64,000 nucleotides of DNA from Cellulosimicrobium cellulans (GTDB lineage Bacteria; Actinomycetota; Actinomycetes; Actinomycetales; Cellulomonadaceae). Shown here piece after piece: positions 15,201 through 25,905 of this stretch; position 1 is the stretch's first letter; each line of letters opens with the position of its first letter. The stretch covers positions 408,590 through 472,589 of the forward strand of contig NZ_JAFGYF010000003.1 of NCBI RefSeq assembly GCF_016921195.1. Direction: 5' to 3'. The notes under the pieces were generated by a model, which ran no database searches, was not told the DNA's origin, and saw only the letters and a list, made by a program, of their open reading frames with translations. The position numbers and the translations under genes are program-made.

Positions 15201-15879
15201 CCCGCGCCGCGACCGACTCCTCGAACGCCGCGGCATGGTCGGTCCAGGCCGCCTCCTCGACCACCTTGCGGCGCGCGATCTCCCCCAGCATCGGACGGAC
15301 GATGACCGCCGCGAGGGCGCCGAGCACCGGGAAGAGGATCCACGCCGGCCACCACGTGAGGCCCGCGACGACCCACATCGGCAGGACGCCGACGACGGTG
15401 CGGCCCGCGCCCCAGAGCTGACGGCGCACGAGCGTGCCGACCGCGTGCGTGTCGTCGTCGACGCGGTCGAGCACCTCGCCCACCGCCTGCTCGGTGAGCG
15501 TGGCGAGCGGCTGGTGCAGGGCCGCCGTGAGCAGGTCGCCGCGCAGGCGGCCCTCGGCGCGGTCCACGACGCCGGCCCACACGACCTGGCCCGCGGTGTC
15601 GAGCAGCGCCGCACCGACGACGCACGCGGCGAGGAGCTGGAGCGTCGCGGTCGTCGGGTCGTCGGCGAGCCAGCCCGCGACGACCGTGCCCAACGCCGCG
15701 CCGACCGCACCGACCGTGAGCGCGACCAGCGCGACGACCGCCTGCGGTCCGCGCAGCCGCCGCCAGTCCAGGCGACGTGCCGGGTCGACGGGCGCACGTG
15801 AGGCACCCGCCGGCGCCGCGGTCTCGGGTGCGGTCGGGGGGTTTCGGGGCTGCTCGGTGGGCAGGGTGGCGTCGATCAT
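12229..15879 (-). CDS. Fused ABC exporter (TMD-NBD-TMD-NBD)
   Basis: 1216 residues, a full exporter in one chain. Half 1: membrane domain, then Walker [10 protein letters not shown] (~385), signature LSAGEEQ (~488), Walker [13 protein letters not shown] (~510) and switch His in AHRLTT. Half 2: Walker [10 protein letters not shown] (~1025), signature [14 protein letters not shown] (~1123) and Walker [13 protein letters not shown] (~1143). In half 2 the catalytic Glu is Asp and the switch His is replaced (GATSKRAAL). This is the asymmetric arrangement of heterodimeric exporters, with one consensus and one degenerate ATP site. Substrate unknown (drug, lipid or peptide). ATG at 15879. It is oriented towards pulA but separated by 347 bases with an independent pulA promoter. 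Confidence 0.88.
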   Translation of the reverse strand: MIDATLPTEQPRNPPTAPETAAPAGASRAPVDPARRLDWRRLRGPQAVVALVALTVGAVGAALGTVVAGWLADDPTTATLQLLAACVVGAALLDTAGQVVWAGVVDRAEGRLRGDLLTAALHQPLATLTEQAVGEVLDRVDDDTHAVGTLVRRQLWGAGRTVVGVLPMWVVAGLTWWPAWILFPVLGALAAVIVRPMLGEIARRKVVEEAAWTDHAAAFEESVAARDDLRTSLGQSFAVRRLAERSAAVHRKFEAVLVVESRMLRRAGLVLASLLAGVAVAGAALAADGDLGVDRLVTLFLVTAMFVGQVDNLVHHLPDIQEGLGALARIRQMLAVEPEPTGGRALPAGPVGIEVRDLHFSYAEGTFALDGVSLRVPAGETVALVGRTGSGKSTLASLLSRAVEPPRGAVLVGGVDVRDLDLQALRAAVGVVTQRTEILAGTLAENVALFADVPRADVEAAVRELGLDDWVAGLPDGLDTLLGPGGTSLSAGEEQLVAFARLLVRDVQVVVLDEATARMDPLTEARVVAASERLLAGRTGVLVAHRLTTIERAGLLAVLDHGRVVQQGERATLARVPGPYRDLLAASVAEEGATAAVGSRTEAGDDLADGPGQPERAHGPHGSGGPDDVADPAAGRAAEAVGGRRRRGEPPVLADPGDGPSLARGVAHALFVRPAWGVVGAVLFLVASLVSAQGAVTGFLWGRAVQDLDDGFPAQLLVPLAVLLVVAPLCLAWALYVYPRWWIEVLLRVRMAVMAGQTRQHRLTATPPGEVVARAMDADRFVRYADRWVDFVNGLVIAGVTALLSGSWLAGAVLLAVMVVSAAASALGRPIAGRSATRSSAARARFGRALVSALDSARTVKLAARTPQVHAHLRDVDAGRVRAAIFEHRVQAALDGVPLVMIQLGVVAAWAGLLAGTWDLATALLVANAVNGFGWFGVVAGAVVTEAPGTRSWQRTTSRFAAGTDLMDLPAGVDLLTGAAPAPDPGPRQPLETLELVDVTALHDDGTIGVQGVDLAVRRGELVLLLGQVGAGKSSLLSALSGLMEHTGDIRWNGIDVVDAQTFLRPGQVAHVAQVPRVLSGTFADNVRLGHERDVHGPVAAARLERDVVEAGGHEALVGHRGVRLSGGQVQRLALARALATDAELLLADDVSSALDAATEIELWTSLRERGTTVIGATSKRAALARADRVVVLDEGRVAEVGPWRELAPRWGHLAG

Positions 15880-15973
15880 GGCCCGTCGACCCTACGGCGC
15901 GTCACCCACGCCGACGCAGGGATTTTCGCCGTGGGGCGGCCACGCGCGAGCCCCCGCGCCGCTCCCTGGCCGT

Positions 15974-16003
15974 CCCGTCCCGCGGTTCCCACCGCGGGAC
16001 GGG
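15974..16003 (-). terminator. mdh terminator hairpin
   Basis: A perfect 13-base stem (CCCGTCCCGCGGT with its complement) closes the tetraloop TCCC, eight bases after the mdh stop codon. No T-run. Confidence 0.85.
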
Positions 16004-16011
16004 GACAGGGC

Positions 16012-17160
<1,149 letters not shown>

Positions 17161-18378
17161 TCAGCCCAGGCGCGCCTTGAGGTTCTCGTCGAGCGCGGCG
17201 AGGAAGTCCTCGGTCGTCAGCCACTCCTGGTCCGGGCCGATGAGGAGCGCGAGGTCCTTCGTCATCTTGCCGGACTCGACCGTCTTGATGACGACGTCCT
17301 CGAGCGTCTGCGCGAACTCGGTGACCTCCGGCGTGCCGTCCAGCTTGCCGCGGTGCATGAGGCCACGGGTCCAGGCGAAGATCGACGCGATCGGGTTGGT
17401 TGACGTCGGCTTGCCCTGCTGGTGCTGGCGGTAGTGACGCGTCACGGTGCCGTGCGCGGCCTCGGCCTCGACGGTCTGGCCGTCGGGGGTCATGAGGACG
17501 GAGGTCATGAGGCCGAGCGAGCCGAAGCCCTGCGCGACGGTGTCGGACTGGACGTCGCCGTCGTAGTTCTTGCAGGCCCAGACGTAGCCGCCCTCCCACT
17601 TCATGGCCGAGGCGACCATGTCGTCGATGAGGCGGTGCTCGTAGGTGAGACCCTTCGCGGCGAACTCCTCGGCGAACTCGGCGTCGAACACCTCCTGGAA
17701 GATGTCCTTGAAGGCGCCGTCGTAGGCCTTGAGGATCGTGTTCTTCGTCGAGAGGTACACGGGGTACTCGCGCTGGAGGCCGTACGCGAACGAGGCGCGC
17801 GCGAAGTCGCGGATCGACTCGTTGAAGTTGTACATGCCCATCGCGACGCCGCCCTCCTCGGGCATGGTCACGACCTCGAACTTCTGCGGCTCGGAGCCGT
17901 CGGCCGGCTCGAACGTCATCGTGATCTTGCCGGGGCCCGGGACCTTGAAGTTCGTCGACTTGTACTGGTCGCCGTGGGCGTGACGGCCGATGATGATCGG
18001 CTTGTTCCAGCCCGGCACGAGGCGCGGAATGTTCGAGATGATGATCGGCTCGCGGAAGACGACGCCACCGAGGATGTTGCGGATCGTGCCGTTGGGCGAG
18101 ACCCACATCTTCTTGAGGCCGAACTCCTCGACGCGCGCCTCGTCGGGCGTGATCGTCGCGCACTTGACGCCCACGTTGTACTGCTTGATCGCGTGCGCGG
18201 CGTCGATCGTGACCTGGTCGTCCGTCGCGTCGCGGTTCTGGATCGACAGGTCGTAGTACTTGAGGTCCACGTCGAGGTACGGGTGGATGAGGCGGTCCTT
18301 GATGAACTGCCAGATGATGCGCGTCATCTCGTCGCCGTCGAGCTCGACGACCGGGTTGACGACCTTGATCTTGCCCAT
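17161..18378 (-). CDS. icd: NADP-dependent isocitrate dehydrogenase
   Basis: 405 residues, the length of the homodimeric eukaryote-like (type II) enzymes rather than the monomeric 740-residue form. [11 protein letters not shown] (residues 93-103) includes the substrate-binding Ser and Arg. [21 protein letters not shown] and [11 protein letters not shown] segments carry substrate and NADP contacts. It produces 2-oxoglutarate and NADPH. ATG at 18378 gives MGKIKV, with TTGGAG upstream. A palindromic motif shared with the sucCD promoter lies 123 bases upstream and suggests common TCA control. Confidence 0.95.
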   Translation of the reverse strand: MGKIKVVNPVVELDGDEMTRIIWQFIKDRLIHPYLDVDLKYYDLSIQNRDATDDQVTIDAAHAIKQYNVGVKCATITPDEARVEEFGLKKMWVSPNGTIRNILGGVVFREPIIISNIPRLVPGWNKPIIIGRHAHGDQYKSTNFKVPGPGKITMTFEPADGSEPQKFEVVTMPEEGGVAMGMYNFNESIRDFARASFAYGLQREYPVYLSTKNTILKAYDGAFKDIFQEVFDAEFAEEFAAKGLTYEHRLIDDMVASAMKWEGGYVWACKNYDGDVQSDTVAQGFGSLGLMTSVLMTPDGQTVEAEAAHGTVTRHYRQHQQGKPTSTNPIASIFAWTRGLMHRGKLDGTPEVTEFAQTLEDVVIKTVESGKMTKDLALLIGPDQEWLTTEDFLAALDENLKARLG

Positions 18379-18748
18379 GCGCAGATCGCTCCAACTGTCG
18401 GGGACTGGTGCCCCCGGGAGCCGGACGGCGACCGTGCGGCCCGTGGGCCCGGTCCGTCGCACACAGGGGCGTTGCTGACCGCGGTCCAGGGTACTCGACT
18501 TCTCGACATCAAGATACTTTGCCGGACCCCCGCGGAGCGTTCGGATCGTGAGACCCGGCGTCCGTTCTCAGGTGCGGCACCGCAGATTTCCACGCATCTC
18601 CCGGATGGTGGTGGCAAGATGCCCCCAGATGCCGGAATGGCCGGGCACTCGGTCAGGCATCGTGCCGTCGTCCCGACCGCCTCCCGGTGCCGCACCGTGG
18701 CGGCCGGCGGGACTGCCCGACGTACCCACCGAACCAGACAGGATGATC
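18379..18748. other. Divergent intergenic region between icd and the aquaporin gene
   Basis: 370 bases without a credible gene. The recognisable signal is the palindrome at 18501-18514. The aquaporin has AGGA before its ATG, but I see no convincing -35/-10 pair for it. Confidence 0.5.
18501..18514. promoter_or_regulatory. TCTCGACATCAAGA operator-like motif upstream of icd
   Basis: The 14-base imperfect palindrome TCTCGACATCAAGA is identical to the core of a 22-base palindrome upstream of sucC (34222-34243). TCTTGA-type palindromes are described for the MarR-family regulator TamR, which controls aconitase, isocitrate dehydrogenase and malate synthase in Streptomyces. Assignment to a TamR-like protein is inference. 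Confidence 0.6.
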
Positions 18749-19891
18749 ATGTCCCAGGACACCACCGCTCCCGGCGCACCGGAGGGCACCGTCGACGACT
18801 CGCGCACCGCGCCGACCGAGGCCGTCGCCGTCGTCCAGCCCAGCCTCCTCGCGCGCCTCGGCGCCGAGGTCTTCGGCACGTTCTTCCTCGTGCTCGCGAT
18901 CGTCGGCGTGGCGATGTGGGTGCGGTTCTTCAACGGCAACCTCGTGCTCGCCGTCGCCCTCGCCGGCGGCCTCGCGCTCGTCGCGGGCATCGCGGCGGTC
19001 GGCCACGTGTCCGGCGGGCACTTCAACCCGGCCGTGACGCTCGGTGCCGCGATCGGCGGGCGCACGGCATGGCGCGACGTGCTGCCCTACTGGCTCGCCC
19101 AGCTGGTCGGCGCGCTGCTCGCCGGCGTCGTGCTCCTCGCGACGATCCCCCGCGCGACCCTCGACATCCTCCAGCAGAACCAGCTCCTCGACGAGGCCAC
19201 CACGGGCGCGCTCTTCCGTGCGACCGCCAACGGCTACGAGGCGCACTCCCCCATCGTCGGCACCTTCGGCGGCGCCGCGCAGCAGCTCGGCCTCGAGGTG
19301 ACGCTGCCGCTGCTCGGCGCCCTCCTCATCGAGGCGATCGGGACGGCCGTGTTCGTCGGTGTGATCCTCGGCGTGACCGACTCGCGGACCCGCAGCACCG
19401 TCGCCCCGATCGCGATCGGCTTCGCGCTCGCCGTGCTGATCCTCGTCGCGGCCCCGTTCACCAACGCGTCGCTCAACCCCGCTCGGTCCACCGTCTCGGC
19501 CGTCTTCGGCGGCGACTGGGCGCTCAGCCAGCTGTGGGTCTTCTGGGTGGCGCCGCTCCTCGGCGGTGCGATCGCAGGCCTGTTCTACCGCGCCTTCGCA
19601 TTCGCCCCGAAGCAGGACGACCTCCTCGGCGAGGACCACGTCACGGTGACTGAGGCGGAGGCCCCGGCATACTCCGCGGCCGCCGGTGCGGCCGGCACGG
19701 GCGCGGCGGCTGGTGCGGGCGCGGTGGCTGGTGCGGGCGCAGCCGCCGTCGTCGAGGAGGAGGTCGTCGTCACGGACGAGAACGGTGACGTCGTCGCGGT
19801 CGAGGAGGTCGAGGAGGTCGTCGCGGCGGACGAGCCCGAGGCCTCGGGCACGGAGGACACCCCCGGCACGGACGAGGCCCCCAAGGCCTGA
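18749..19891 (+). CDS. MIP-family water/solute channel with long acidic tail
   Basis: 380 residues. Six membrane segments and both NPA boxes: SGGHFNPAVT (Asn93) and TNASLNPARS (~243), as in AqpZ/GlpF channels. The AqpZ-like ending of the second NPA box favours water over glycerol, but this is not certain. After the last helix (~290) come some 85 extra residues: an Ala/Gly-rich segment encoded by an 18-base tandem repeat near 19700-19740, then a strongly acidic VVAVEEVEEVVAADE region. Such a tail is unusual for the family and is probably cytoplasmic. Start ATG 18749 is chosen over 18743 by spacing to AGGA. Confidence 0.85.
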   Translation: MSQDTTAPGAPEGTVDDSRTAPTEAVAVVQPSLLARLGAEVFGTFFLVLAIVGVAMWVRFFNGNLVLAVALAGGLALVAGIAAVGHVSGGHFNPAVTLGAAIGGRTAWRDVLPYWLAQLVGALLAGVVLLATIPRATLDILQQNQLLDEATTGALFRATANGYEAHSPIVGTFGGAAQQLGLEVTLPLLGALLIEAIGTAVFVGVILGVTDSRTRSTVAPIAIGFALAVLILVAAPFTNASLNPARSTVSAVFGGDWALSQLWVFWVAPLLGGAIAGLFYRAFAFAPKQDDLLGEDHVTVTEAEAPAYSAAAGAAGTGAAAGAGAVAGAGAAAVVEEEVVVTDENGDVVAVEEVEEVVAADEPEASGTEDTPGTDEAPKA

Positions 19892-19904
19892 CGCCCCCGA
19901 CGCC

Positions 19905-19942
19905 CGACGGGCCCGGACCGCGATCGCGGTCCGGGCCCGTCG
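19905..19942. terminator. Bidirectional terminator after the aquaporin gene
   Basis: A perfect 38-base palindrome, CGACGGGCCCGGACCGC with its complement around GATC. It sits between the stop of the aquaporin gene and the convergent DUF3017 gene. Confidence 0.9.
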
Positions 19943-20029
19943 TCGTGAGCCGTGCAGGAACGCTCTCTTCCGCGGTGCCGCACGCGCGTCGTCGACGACG
20001 CGCGCCCGGCGACCTGAGGCCCGCGGACG

Positions 20030-20458
20030 TCAGATCTCGCCCTGGTCCAGGGTCAGCGCGAGGAAGGCCATGACGACGGCGGGAGCGAGGAAGAAGAAGA
20101 CGTCCAGGCCGCGGGAGCGGACGGTGATCCCCACCGGGCCCGGGCCGGGGAGGACGGCGCGGCACACCCCGGCAACGGCGAGCAGCCCGGCGAGCGTGAA
20201 GCAGCCGGCGCGGGCGCCGGCGAGCACCGCGACGAGCGTCGAGACCGCGACGCCCGCGAGCACGAGCCACATCGCGGGCTGGCGTGACGGGGCCAGGCTC
20301 GCGGGAGGCTCCGGGACCGGCGGCCGGGCCTCGTCGTCGGGCCGAGCACCCGCGGGGGGCTCTCCGCCGCCCGGCTCGTCCTCGACGTGGTGCCACGCCG
20401 GCACGAGCGTCGTCGGCGGCCGGTGGCGCGTCCCACCGTCGGCGGTGACGTCGGTCAC
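20030..20458 (-). CDS. DUF3017-like small membrane protein
   Basis: 142 residues. A proline-rich polar N-terminal half is followed by three hydrophobic segments (PAMWLVLAGVAVSTLVAVLA, FTLAGLLAVAGVCRA, DVFFFLAPAVVMAFLAL). The pattern ending VRSRGLDVFFF is like DUF3017 proteins, which often lie near folD or purine genes in actinobacteria. Function unknown. GTG at 20458 has GGAAGGT upstream. It diverges from the flavoenzyme gene that starts 55 bases away. Confidence 0.65.
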   Translation of the reverse strand: MTDVTADGGTRHRPPTTLVPAWHHVEDEPGGGEPPAGARPDDEARPPVPEPPASLAPSRQPAMWLVLAGVAVSTLVAVLAGARAGCFTLAGLLAVAGVCRAVLPGPGPVGITVRSRGLDVFFFLAPAVVMAFLALTLDQGEI

Positions 20459-20512
20459 GCTGCTGCACCTTCCACGCCCGGAAGCCTACCGTCGTGGCCT
20501 AGCGTGACGTGC

Positions 20513-21865
20513 ATGTCGTCCGCCGAGCCGCCGGTCCTCCCGCCCCCGCCTCCGCACCGCGGGGACCGCCCCGCGACGGTCCCCGAGCCCCCGTCGTCGG
20601 TCGTCGTCGTGGGCGCCGGCCTCGCCGGTGCCCAGACGGTCGGCGCGCTGCGGCGCCGCGGGTACGCGGGGCGGATCACGCTCCTCGGAGCGGAGGGCGT
20701 CCCCCCGTACGACAGGCCGCCGCTGTCGAAGGAGCTGCTGGCCCGGCCGCACCCTGCCTGGCTCGCCGAGGACCTCGGCGTCGACGTCGAGGCCCTCGCC
20801 GACGACGTCCGCCTCGCCGACCCGGCGGTACGGCTGGAGCGGCGCTCCACGCCCGAGGGTGGCGCATGGGAGGTCACGACCCGCTCGGGTGAGCGCCTCG
20901 CCGCGGATGCCGTCGTGCTCGCGGTCGGCTCCGCACCCGTCCGGCCCGGTGGGTGGGCCGACGCCCGTCTGCTGCACACCGCGCAGGACGCGGAGGCCCT
21001 GCGCCGCGCGCTGCGGCCAGGGCTCCGCCTCGTGGTCGTCGGCGCCGGCTGGATCGGCGCCGAGCTGTCCGGAGTCGCGGCGGGCGCGGGCGCACGCGTC
21101 ACGGTCGTCGAGGCCGCGGACGCACCGCTGCGCCGCCAGCTCGGCCCGGTGGTCGGGGCGCACCTCGCGCCCTGGTACGCCGCGGTGGGCGCCGACCTCG
21201 TCACCGGTGCGGCCGTCGCGGAGGTCCGACCCGACGGCGTCCGGCTGGCCGACGGACGCGAGCTGCAGGCCGACGTGGTGCTGGCCGCCGTGGGCGCCCG
21301 TCCCGCGACGGACTGGCTCGACGGCGTCGTCCCGCGCGACGCCCGCGGCAGCATCCCCGTGGCCGCGACCGGCGCGGTGCCGGGCCTGGACGGGCTCTGG
21401 GCCGTGGGCGACTGTGCGACGCGCGAGCACCCCGTGCTCGGCGACGTCCCGGGCGGTCACTGGTCCGTCGCGCTCCACGACCCCGACGCGACGGTCGCCG
21501 CGATGCTCGGCGACGACGACGCCGGCCCGGGGCACGCCCCCTACGTGTTCTCCCAGCAGCTCGGCCACGACCTCGCCCTGTTCGGCGTGCCCGCCGAGGG
21601 CGACGACGTGCTGTTCCGCGGCGACCCCTCGGGCACGGGCCACGACGGTTGGGCCGCGTTCTACCTCGGCCCGCGGTCGGACGACCCCGCGACGGCGGAC
21701 GGCGGCCCGGAGCGCCGGGTCACCGAGGTCCGGGCGATCCTCCTGGTCGACTCGCCGCGCGACGTCGGCCCGGTCCGCAAGGCGATGAACCGCACCGGCC
21801 GTCTCCGCGTCGACCTCGCCGTGGCGCTCGACCCGACCCGCCGCCTGCGAGACGCGCTCGCCTGA
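20513..21865 (+). CDS. FAD-dependent ferredoxin reductase-like oxidoreductase
   Basis: 450 residues. An FAD-binding GAGLAG (34-39) follows a proline-rich leader, the NAD(P) site GAGWIGAE lies near 178, and WAVGDCATREHP near 297 closes the FAD site. PYDRPPLSKELL is the hallmark of putidaredoxin/rubredoxin/ferredoxin reductases that pass electrons from NAD(P)H to small iron-sulfur proteins. There is no redox CxxxxC pair, so it is not a disulfide reductase. No cytochrome P450 or ferredoxin gene is adjacent, so the partner is unknown. ATG at 20513 is chosen; GTG at 20504 is possible. Confidence 0.85.
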   Translation: MSSAEPPVLPPPPPHRGDRPATVPEPPSSVVVVGAGLAGAQTVGALRRRGYAGRITLLGAEGVPPYDRPPLSKELLARPHPAWLAEDLGVDVEALADDVRLADPAVRLERRSTPEGGAWEVTTRSGERLAADAVVLAVGSAPVRPGGWADARLLHTAQDAEALRRALRPGLRLVVVGAGWIGAELSGVAAGAGARVTVVEAADAPLRRQLGPVVGAHLAPWYAAVGADLVTGAAVAEVRPDGVRLADGRELQADVVLAAVGARPATDWLDGVVPRDARGSIPVAATGAVPGLDGLWAVGDCATREHPVLGDVPGGHWSVALHDPDATVAAMLGDDDAGPGHAPYVFSQQLGHDLALFGVPAEGDDVLFRGDPSGTGHDGWAAFYLGPRSDDPATADGGPERRVTEVRAILLVDSPRDVGPVRKAMNRTGRLRVDLAVALDPTRRLRDALA

Positions 21866-21877
21866 CGGCCTGCACGA

Positions 21878-21913
21878 GACGGCCCCGCCGGTCCGAGGAC
21901 CGGCGGGGCCGTC
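21878..21913. terminator. Terminator between flavoenzyme gene and purH
   Basis: A perfect hairpin GACGGCCCCGCCGGTCC with its complement around the loop GA, between two convergent stop codons. Confidence 0.9.
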
Positions 21914-21926
21914 GAGCAGGGTCGTG

Positions 21927-23621
21927 TCAGTGCGCGAAGTGGCGCGTCCCCGTGAAGTACATCGTCACGCCCGCCGCCCGCGCTGCCTCGATCACCTCGG
22001 CGTCGCGGATCGACCCGCCCGGCGCGACGACGGCGCGCACGCCCGCGTCGAGCAGGATCTCCAGGCCGTCGGCGAACGGGAAGAACGCGTCGGACGCCGC
22101 GACGGCGCCGCGTGCCCGCTCCTCGCCGTCGGCGAGGGTGTTGGCGCGCTCGACCGCGAGGCGGCACGAGTCGACGCGGTTGACCTGCCCCATCCCGACG
22201 CCGACGGCGGCGCCGTCGCGCGCGAGGAGGATCGCGTTCGACTTCGCGGCCCGGATCGCGCGCCACGCGAACGCGAGGTCCGCGAGCGTCGCGTCGTCGG
22301 CGGCCTCGCCCGTGACGAGGGTCCAGTGCTGCGGGTCGTCCCCGCCGGTGACGTTCCCGTCGGCGTCCGTCACGACGGCGTCGACCCGGTCGGTGCTCTG
22401 CACGAGCAGCCCGCCGCTCACCGGACGGGTCTCGACGGTCGTCGTCGGCGGGGTGTCGACGACGAGGAGGCGGATGTTCTTCTTGGCCCGGAGGACCTCG
22501 AGCGCCTCGGGCTCGAAGCCCGGCGCGACGACCACCTCGGTGAACACGGGCGCGATCTGCTCGGCCGCCGCCCGGGTGACGACGCGGTTCGCCGCGATGA
22601 CGCCGCCGTAGGCCGAGACGGGGTCGGTCGCGTGGGCGCGGGCGTGCGCCTCGGCGACGTCGGTGCCGACTGCGATGCCGCACGGGTTGGCGTGCTTGAT
22701 GATCGCGACGGCGGGCGCGTCGTGGTCGTGCGCGGCACGCCAGGCCGCGTCGGCGTCGACGTAGTTGTTGTAGCTCATGGCCTTGCCGTGGAGCTGCGTC
22801 GCCTGCGCGAGGCCGCCGGCACCGTGGCCGTTGGTGTAGAGGGCGGCGCGCTGGTGCGGGTTCTCGCCGTAGCGCAGCACGTCGGCGCGGTCCCACGTGG
22901 CGCCGATCCAGGCCGGGAACCCGGTGCTCACGGTCTCGCCGTCGGCGCCTCCCTCGACCGGCACGGTGTCCGTCGGCGCGACGACGTTGCCCATCCACGA
23001 CGCGACCGCGACGTCGTAGGTCGCGGTGTGCACGAACGCGGCGGCCGCGAGCGCCTTGCGCTGCGCGTAGGTGAAGCCGCCCGCCTGCACGGCCGCGACG
23101 ACGTCGTCGTACCGGGCCGGGTCGACGACGACGGCGACGCTCGGGTGGTTCTTCGCGGCCGCGCGGACCATCGAGGGCCCGCCGATGTCGATCTGCTCGA
23201 CGACCTCGTCGGGCCCCGCACCCGACGAGACGGTGGCGGCGAACGGGTAGAGGTTGACGACGACGAGCTCGAACGGAGCGATGCCGAGCTCGTCGAGCTG
23301 TGCGAGGTGATCGGCCTTGCGCGAGTCCGCGAGGATGCCGGCGTGCACGCGCGGGTGCAGCGTCTTGACCCGACCCTCGAGGCACTCGGGGAACCCGGTG
23401 AGGTCCTCGACCTTCGTCACGGGCACGCCCGCGCCGGCGATCGTCGACGCGGTGGAGCCGGTGGAGACGAGCTCCACGCCCGCCGCGTGGAGCGCCGTCG
23501 CGAGCTCGACGAGGCCGGTCTTGTCGTAGACGCTCAGGAGCGCGCGCCGCACGGGGCGCTGCGCGTCGTCGGCGAGCTGGACGTCGGGGGCGGAGGGCAC
23601 GTGCGGGGCCGGGTGGGACAT
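21927..23621 (-). CDS. purH: Bifunctional AICAR transformylase / IMP cyclohydrolase
   Basis: 564 residues. The N-terminal MGS-like cyclohydrolase domain starts [15 protein letters not shown] and contains [10 protein letters not shown] and [15 protein letters not shown]. The transformylase domain contains the catalytic Lys-His in IIKHANPCG (~308-316). It catalyses the last two steps of IMP synthesis in the cytoplasm, using 10-formyl-THF. ATG at 23621. In many actinobacteria purN immediately precedes purH; here an MFS/ArsR pair lies between them. Confidence 0.96.
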   Translation of the reverse strand: MSHPAPHVPSAPDVQLADDAQRPVRRALLSVYDKTGLVELATALHAAGVELVSTGSTASTIAGAGVPVTKVEDLTGFPECLEGRVKTLHPRVHAGILADSRKADHLAQLDELGIAPFELVVVNLYPFAATVSSGAGPDEVVEQIDIGGPSMVRAAAKNHPSVAVVVDPARYDDVVAAVQAGGFTYAQRKALAAAAFVHTATYDVAVASWMGNVVAPTDTVPVEGGADGETVSTGFPAWIGATWDRADVLRYGENPHQRAALYTNGHGAGGLAQATQLHGKAMSYNNYVDADAAWRAAHDHDAPAVAIIKHANPCGIAVGTDVAEAHARAHATDPVSAYGGVIAANRVVTRAAAEQIAPVFTEVVVAPGFEPEALEVLRAKKNIRLLVVDTPPTTTVETRPVSGGLLVQSTDRVDAVVTDADGNVTGGDDPQHWTLVTGEAADDATLADLAFAWRAIRAAKSNAILLARDGAAVGVGMGQVNRVDSCRLAVERANTLADGEERARGAVAASDAFFPFADGLEILLDAGVRAVVAPGGSIRDAEVIEAARAAGVTMYFTGTRHFAH

Positions 23622-23775
23622 GACGAGGGGCTCCTCTGGGTCGCGGTCGCGGTCCGGCGGTGCGCCGGTACCGAGTGGCTGAACCCAGGCGCCCAGGCGG
23701 TCGACGCACCAGCAGGTTGATCCGGCCGCTCCCCGGTGGTCGTTCCCACCCTCGCCAGTCGCGGCCGGGACGAGT

Positions 23776-25209
23776 CTACCGGGCCGGCCCGGCTGGCACG
23801 GGCTCGCCCGGCACGGTGCGCGACGCGACGAGGGCGGCCGCGTCGTCGGCCCAGGTGTCCGGGGGGCCGACCTGCCAGAGCGACCGGACGGTGCTGAGGA
23901 CGGCGACGGTGACGACGAGGAGCCCGGCCAGGACCGCGAGCGCGACGCCCGGGCCGAACCGGTCGAGGAGGCCGCTCCCCACGAGCGGGACGAGCGGGCC
24001 TGCGGCGAGCCCCGTGAGCCCGAGGACGGACGACAGCCGTCCTTGGAGCTGCGGCGGCGTGATGGCCGCCGCGTAGCCGGAGAGTCCGGCGTTCACGGCC
24101 GGGACCAGCAGGAGCGCGAGAGGGAGCACGACGACGTACGCGAGGTACGCCTGCAGCATCGCCATCACGACGGCGCCGGCCGCGAGCAGGCCGAGCGCGG
24201 CGACCACGAGCACCCCCGCGCGCACCCGCGCGACGAGCCGCGGCGCGAGGACCGCGCCGACGAGGACGCCCACGCCGACCGCGAGGTCGACGAGGCCGAT
24301 CAGGAGCGGCGCGGTGCCCGTGCGCACGAGCTCGAGGTTGATGCCGACCATGAGTCCGCCGAACGCGACGTTGATGACGACGAACAGGCCGAGCAGCGCG
24401 CGGAACAGCGGCACGGACCACACGAACCGGAGACCGTCGCGCATCGCCTCCGCCGGGCGGGTCGCGCGCGCCGCGACGACGTCGCCGTTGAGCGGCTCGC
24501 GCACGAACCACGTGCCGACGGCGGTCGCCAGGTGCCCGATCGCGGCGCCGGCGAGCGGGACGGCGTGCGCGACGGCGTAGAGCACGCCGCCGAGGGGTCC
24601 AGCCAGGAGGCTCGCGACGGCGTCCCGGCCCTGCACGGCCGCGAGCGCCGTCGGCAGCTGCGGCACGGGGACCACCGAGCGGAACGCGCCGCTCATGGCC
24701 GGGTCGACGAGCGCCCCGACGACCGAGGCCCCGAAGAGCACGGCCGCGAGGTGCCAGGCGGTGAGCGACCCGAGTCCCGCGGCGAGCGCGACCGTGCCCC
24801 ACAGCGCCGCACCGACGGCCGCGGACACCGTGATGAGCCGGCGCCGGTCGACCCGGTCCGCCACGACCCCGGCGGGCAGGGTCGCGAGGAGCGCCCCGAG
24901 CTGGCCGACGGCGGCGACGACGCCCGCCTGGACGACCGAGCCCGTGATCCCGTAGGCGACGAGCGGCACCGCGAAGAGCGCGACGCCCGCGCCGAGCGAC
25001 TCCGCCGTGAGCCCCGTCATGAGCAGCATGTACGACCTGTTGCGCAGGAGCGAGGGCGCCGCGGCGCCCCCGACGGCGTCCGGGGCGACGGCGTCCGAGG
25101 CGCCGGTGCCCAGGGCGGCGTCCGGGGCGGCGGCGTCCGGCATGAGGACCGTCGGTGACGGCGCTGGGGAGCGGCGGTCCCCACGAGAGGTGGGCGGCGT
25201 GTGCGTCAT
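23776..25209 (-). CDS. MFS transporter (enterobactin-exporter/DHA3-like)
   Basis: 477 residues. A 55-residue Ala/Pro-rich N terminus precedes twelve hydrophobic segments. The loop-2 signature is [13 protein letters not shown] and the domain ends with [14 protein letters not shown], the pattern of EntS/DHA3 efflux proteins. It likely exports a toxic or siderophore-like compound by proton antiport. ATG at 25209; the much longer upstream frame is antisense to other genes and lacks homology. It is divergent from an ArsR-like regulator, with a perfect palindrome between them, which indicates control by that regulator. Confidence 0.82.
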   Translation of the reverse strand: MTHTPPTSRGDRRSPAPSPTVLMPDAAAPDAALGTGASDAVAPDAVGGAAAPSLLRNRSYMLLMTGLTAESLGAGVALFAVPLVAYGITGSVVQAGVVAAVGQLGALLATLPAGVVADRVDRRRLITVSAAVGAALWGTVALAAGLGSLTAWHLAAVLFGASVVGALVDPAMSGAFRSVVPVPQLPTALAAVQGRDAVASLLAGPLGGVLYAVAHAVPLAGAAIGHLATAVGTWFVREPLNGDVVAARATRPAEAMRDGLRFVWSVPLFRALLGLFVVINVAFGGLMVGINLELVRTGTAPLLIGLVDLAVGVGVLVGAVLAPRLVARVRAGVLVVAALGLLAAGAVVMAMLQAYLAYVVVLPLALLLVPAVNAGLSGYAAAITPPQLQGRLSSVLGLTGLAAGPLVPLVGSGLLDRFGPGVALAVLAGLLVVTVAVLSTVRSLWQVGPPDTWADDAAALVASRTVPGEPVPAGPAR

Positions 25210-25239
25210 GACGTCGAACCTATGGTGCGCAAGCACCGT

Positions 25240-25259
25240 TGCGCAATAGCTATTGCGCA
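25240..25259. promoter_or_regulatory. Operator between MFS gene and its divergent regulator
   Basis: The perfect 20-base palindrome TGCGCAATAGCTATTGCGCA. A third copy of its half-site TGCGCAA lies at 25226-25232. It is 30 bases from the MFS start and 56 bases from the regulator start, ideally placed for control of both promoters. Confidence 0.8.
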
Positions 25260-25314
25260 TGAGGTCGTGTGCACCTCCGGCTGCCTGGCACGGGCGCGTT
25301 GCTAGCCTCGGCCT

Positions 25315-25905
25315 GTGCTCGAGACCTTCCACGTCCAGGACCCTGCCGCACTGCGGGCCATCGCCCACCCGCTGCGCCAGCGCATCCTCATGGAGCTCGC
25401 CGTCCTCGGCCACGCGCGCGCCACCGACCTCGCCCGGGCCACCGGAGAGCCCGCGAACTCCGTGAGCTTCCACCTGCGGGTGCTCGCCAAGGCCGGGATG
25501 ATCGTCGAGGCGCCCGAGCACGCGCGCGACCGGCGGGACCGGGTGTGGAAGAACGTGGCCGAGAGCTACGCGGTGGAGCCCGGGGCGCCGGACGCGGTGC
25601 GCCACGTGGTGCGCCCGGCGCTCGCGTGGGCCGAGGAGACCTTTCGCCGCGGGAGCGAGATGGGCGCGCGGGAGGACCGGATCCTCGCGCTCAGCACGCT
25701 CGTGCTCAGCCCCGCGCAGGCGGCGGCGATGGCGCGCGAGGTCCAGGAGCTCCTGGAGCGCTGGAACACGCGCTCGCTCGACGAGGGGCGCGCGTCGCCC
25801 CAGGAGCGGCGCGAGACCTACCAGGCCCTCGCCGTGCTCGCGCCGCGCGACCTCCCGCCCGCGGACGAGGCCTCCGGCGAAGACACGGAGAGCCCCGGCG
25901 CCTAG
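25315..25905 (+). CDS. ArsR-family winged-helix regulator
   Basis: 196 residues. An N-terminal winged helix (~10-80) reads ALRAIAHPLRQRILMELAVL, ATDLARATGEPANSVSFHLR, VLAKAGMIVE, the ArsR-like pattern for a repressor. There are no metal-binding Cys pairs, so an organic ligand is more likely. The C-terminal half is helical and resembles the effector region of other ArsR-like proteins next to MFS pumps. GTG start at 25315. Its TAG stop shares bases with the convergent purN stop (CTAG). It probably represses the divergent MFS gene through the 25240-25259 palindrome. Confidence 0.82.
   Translation: MLETFHVQDPAALRAIAHPLRQRILMELAVLGHARATDLARATGEPANSVSFHLRVLAKAGMIVEAPEHARDRRDRVWKNVAESYAVEPGAPDAVRHVVRPALAWAEETFRRGSEMGAREDRILALSTLVLSPAQAAAMAREVQELLERWNTRSLDEGRASPQERRETYQALAVLAPRDLPPADEASGEDTESPGA

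Noticed and set aside
12031..15801. Very long open frames antisense to the ABC exporter and pulA
   Set aside because: They are shadows created by high third-position GC. They lack family motifs, are rich in Arg/Gly/Val/Asp, and the opposite strand has clear conserved domains.
23680..23790. Possible fourth family E copy upstream of purH
   Set aside because: It has GGTCGACGC and AGTCTACCG words, but order and spacing do not fit the core and there is no enclosing stem.
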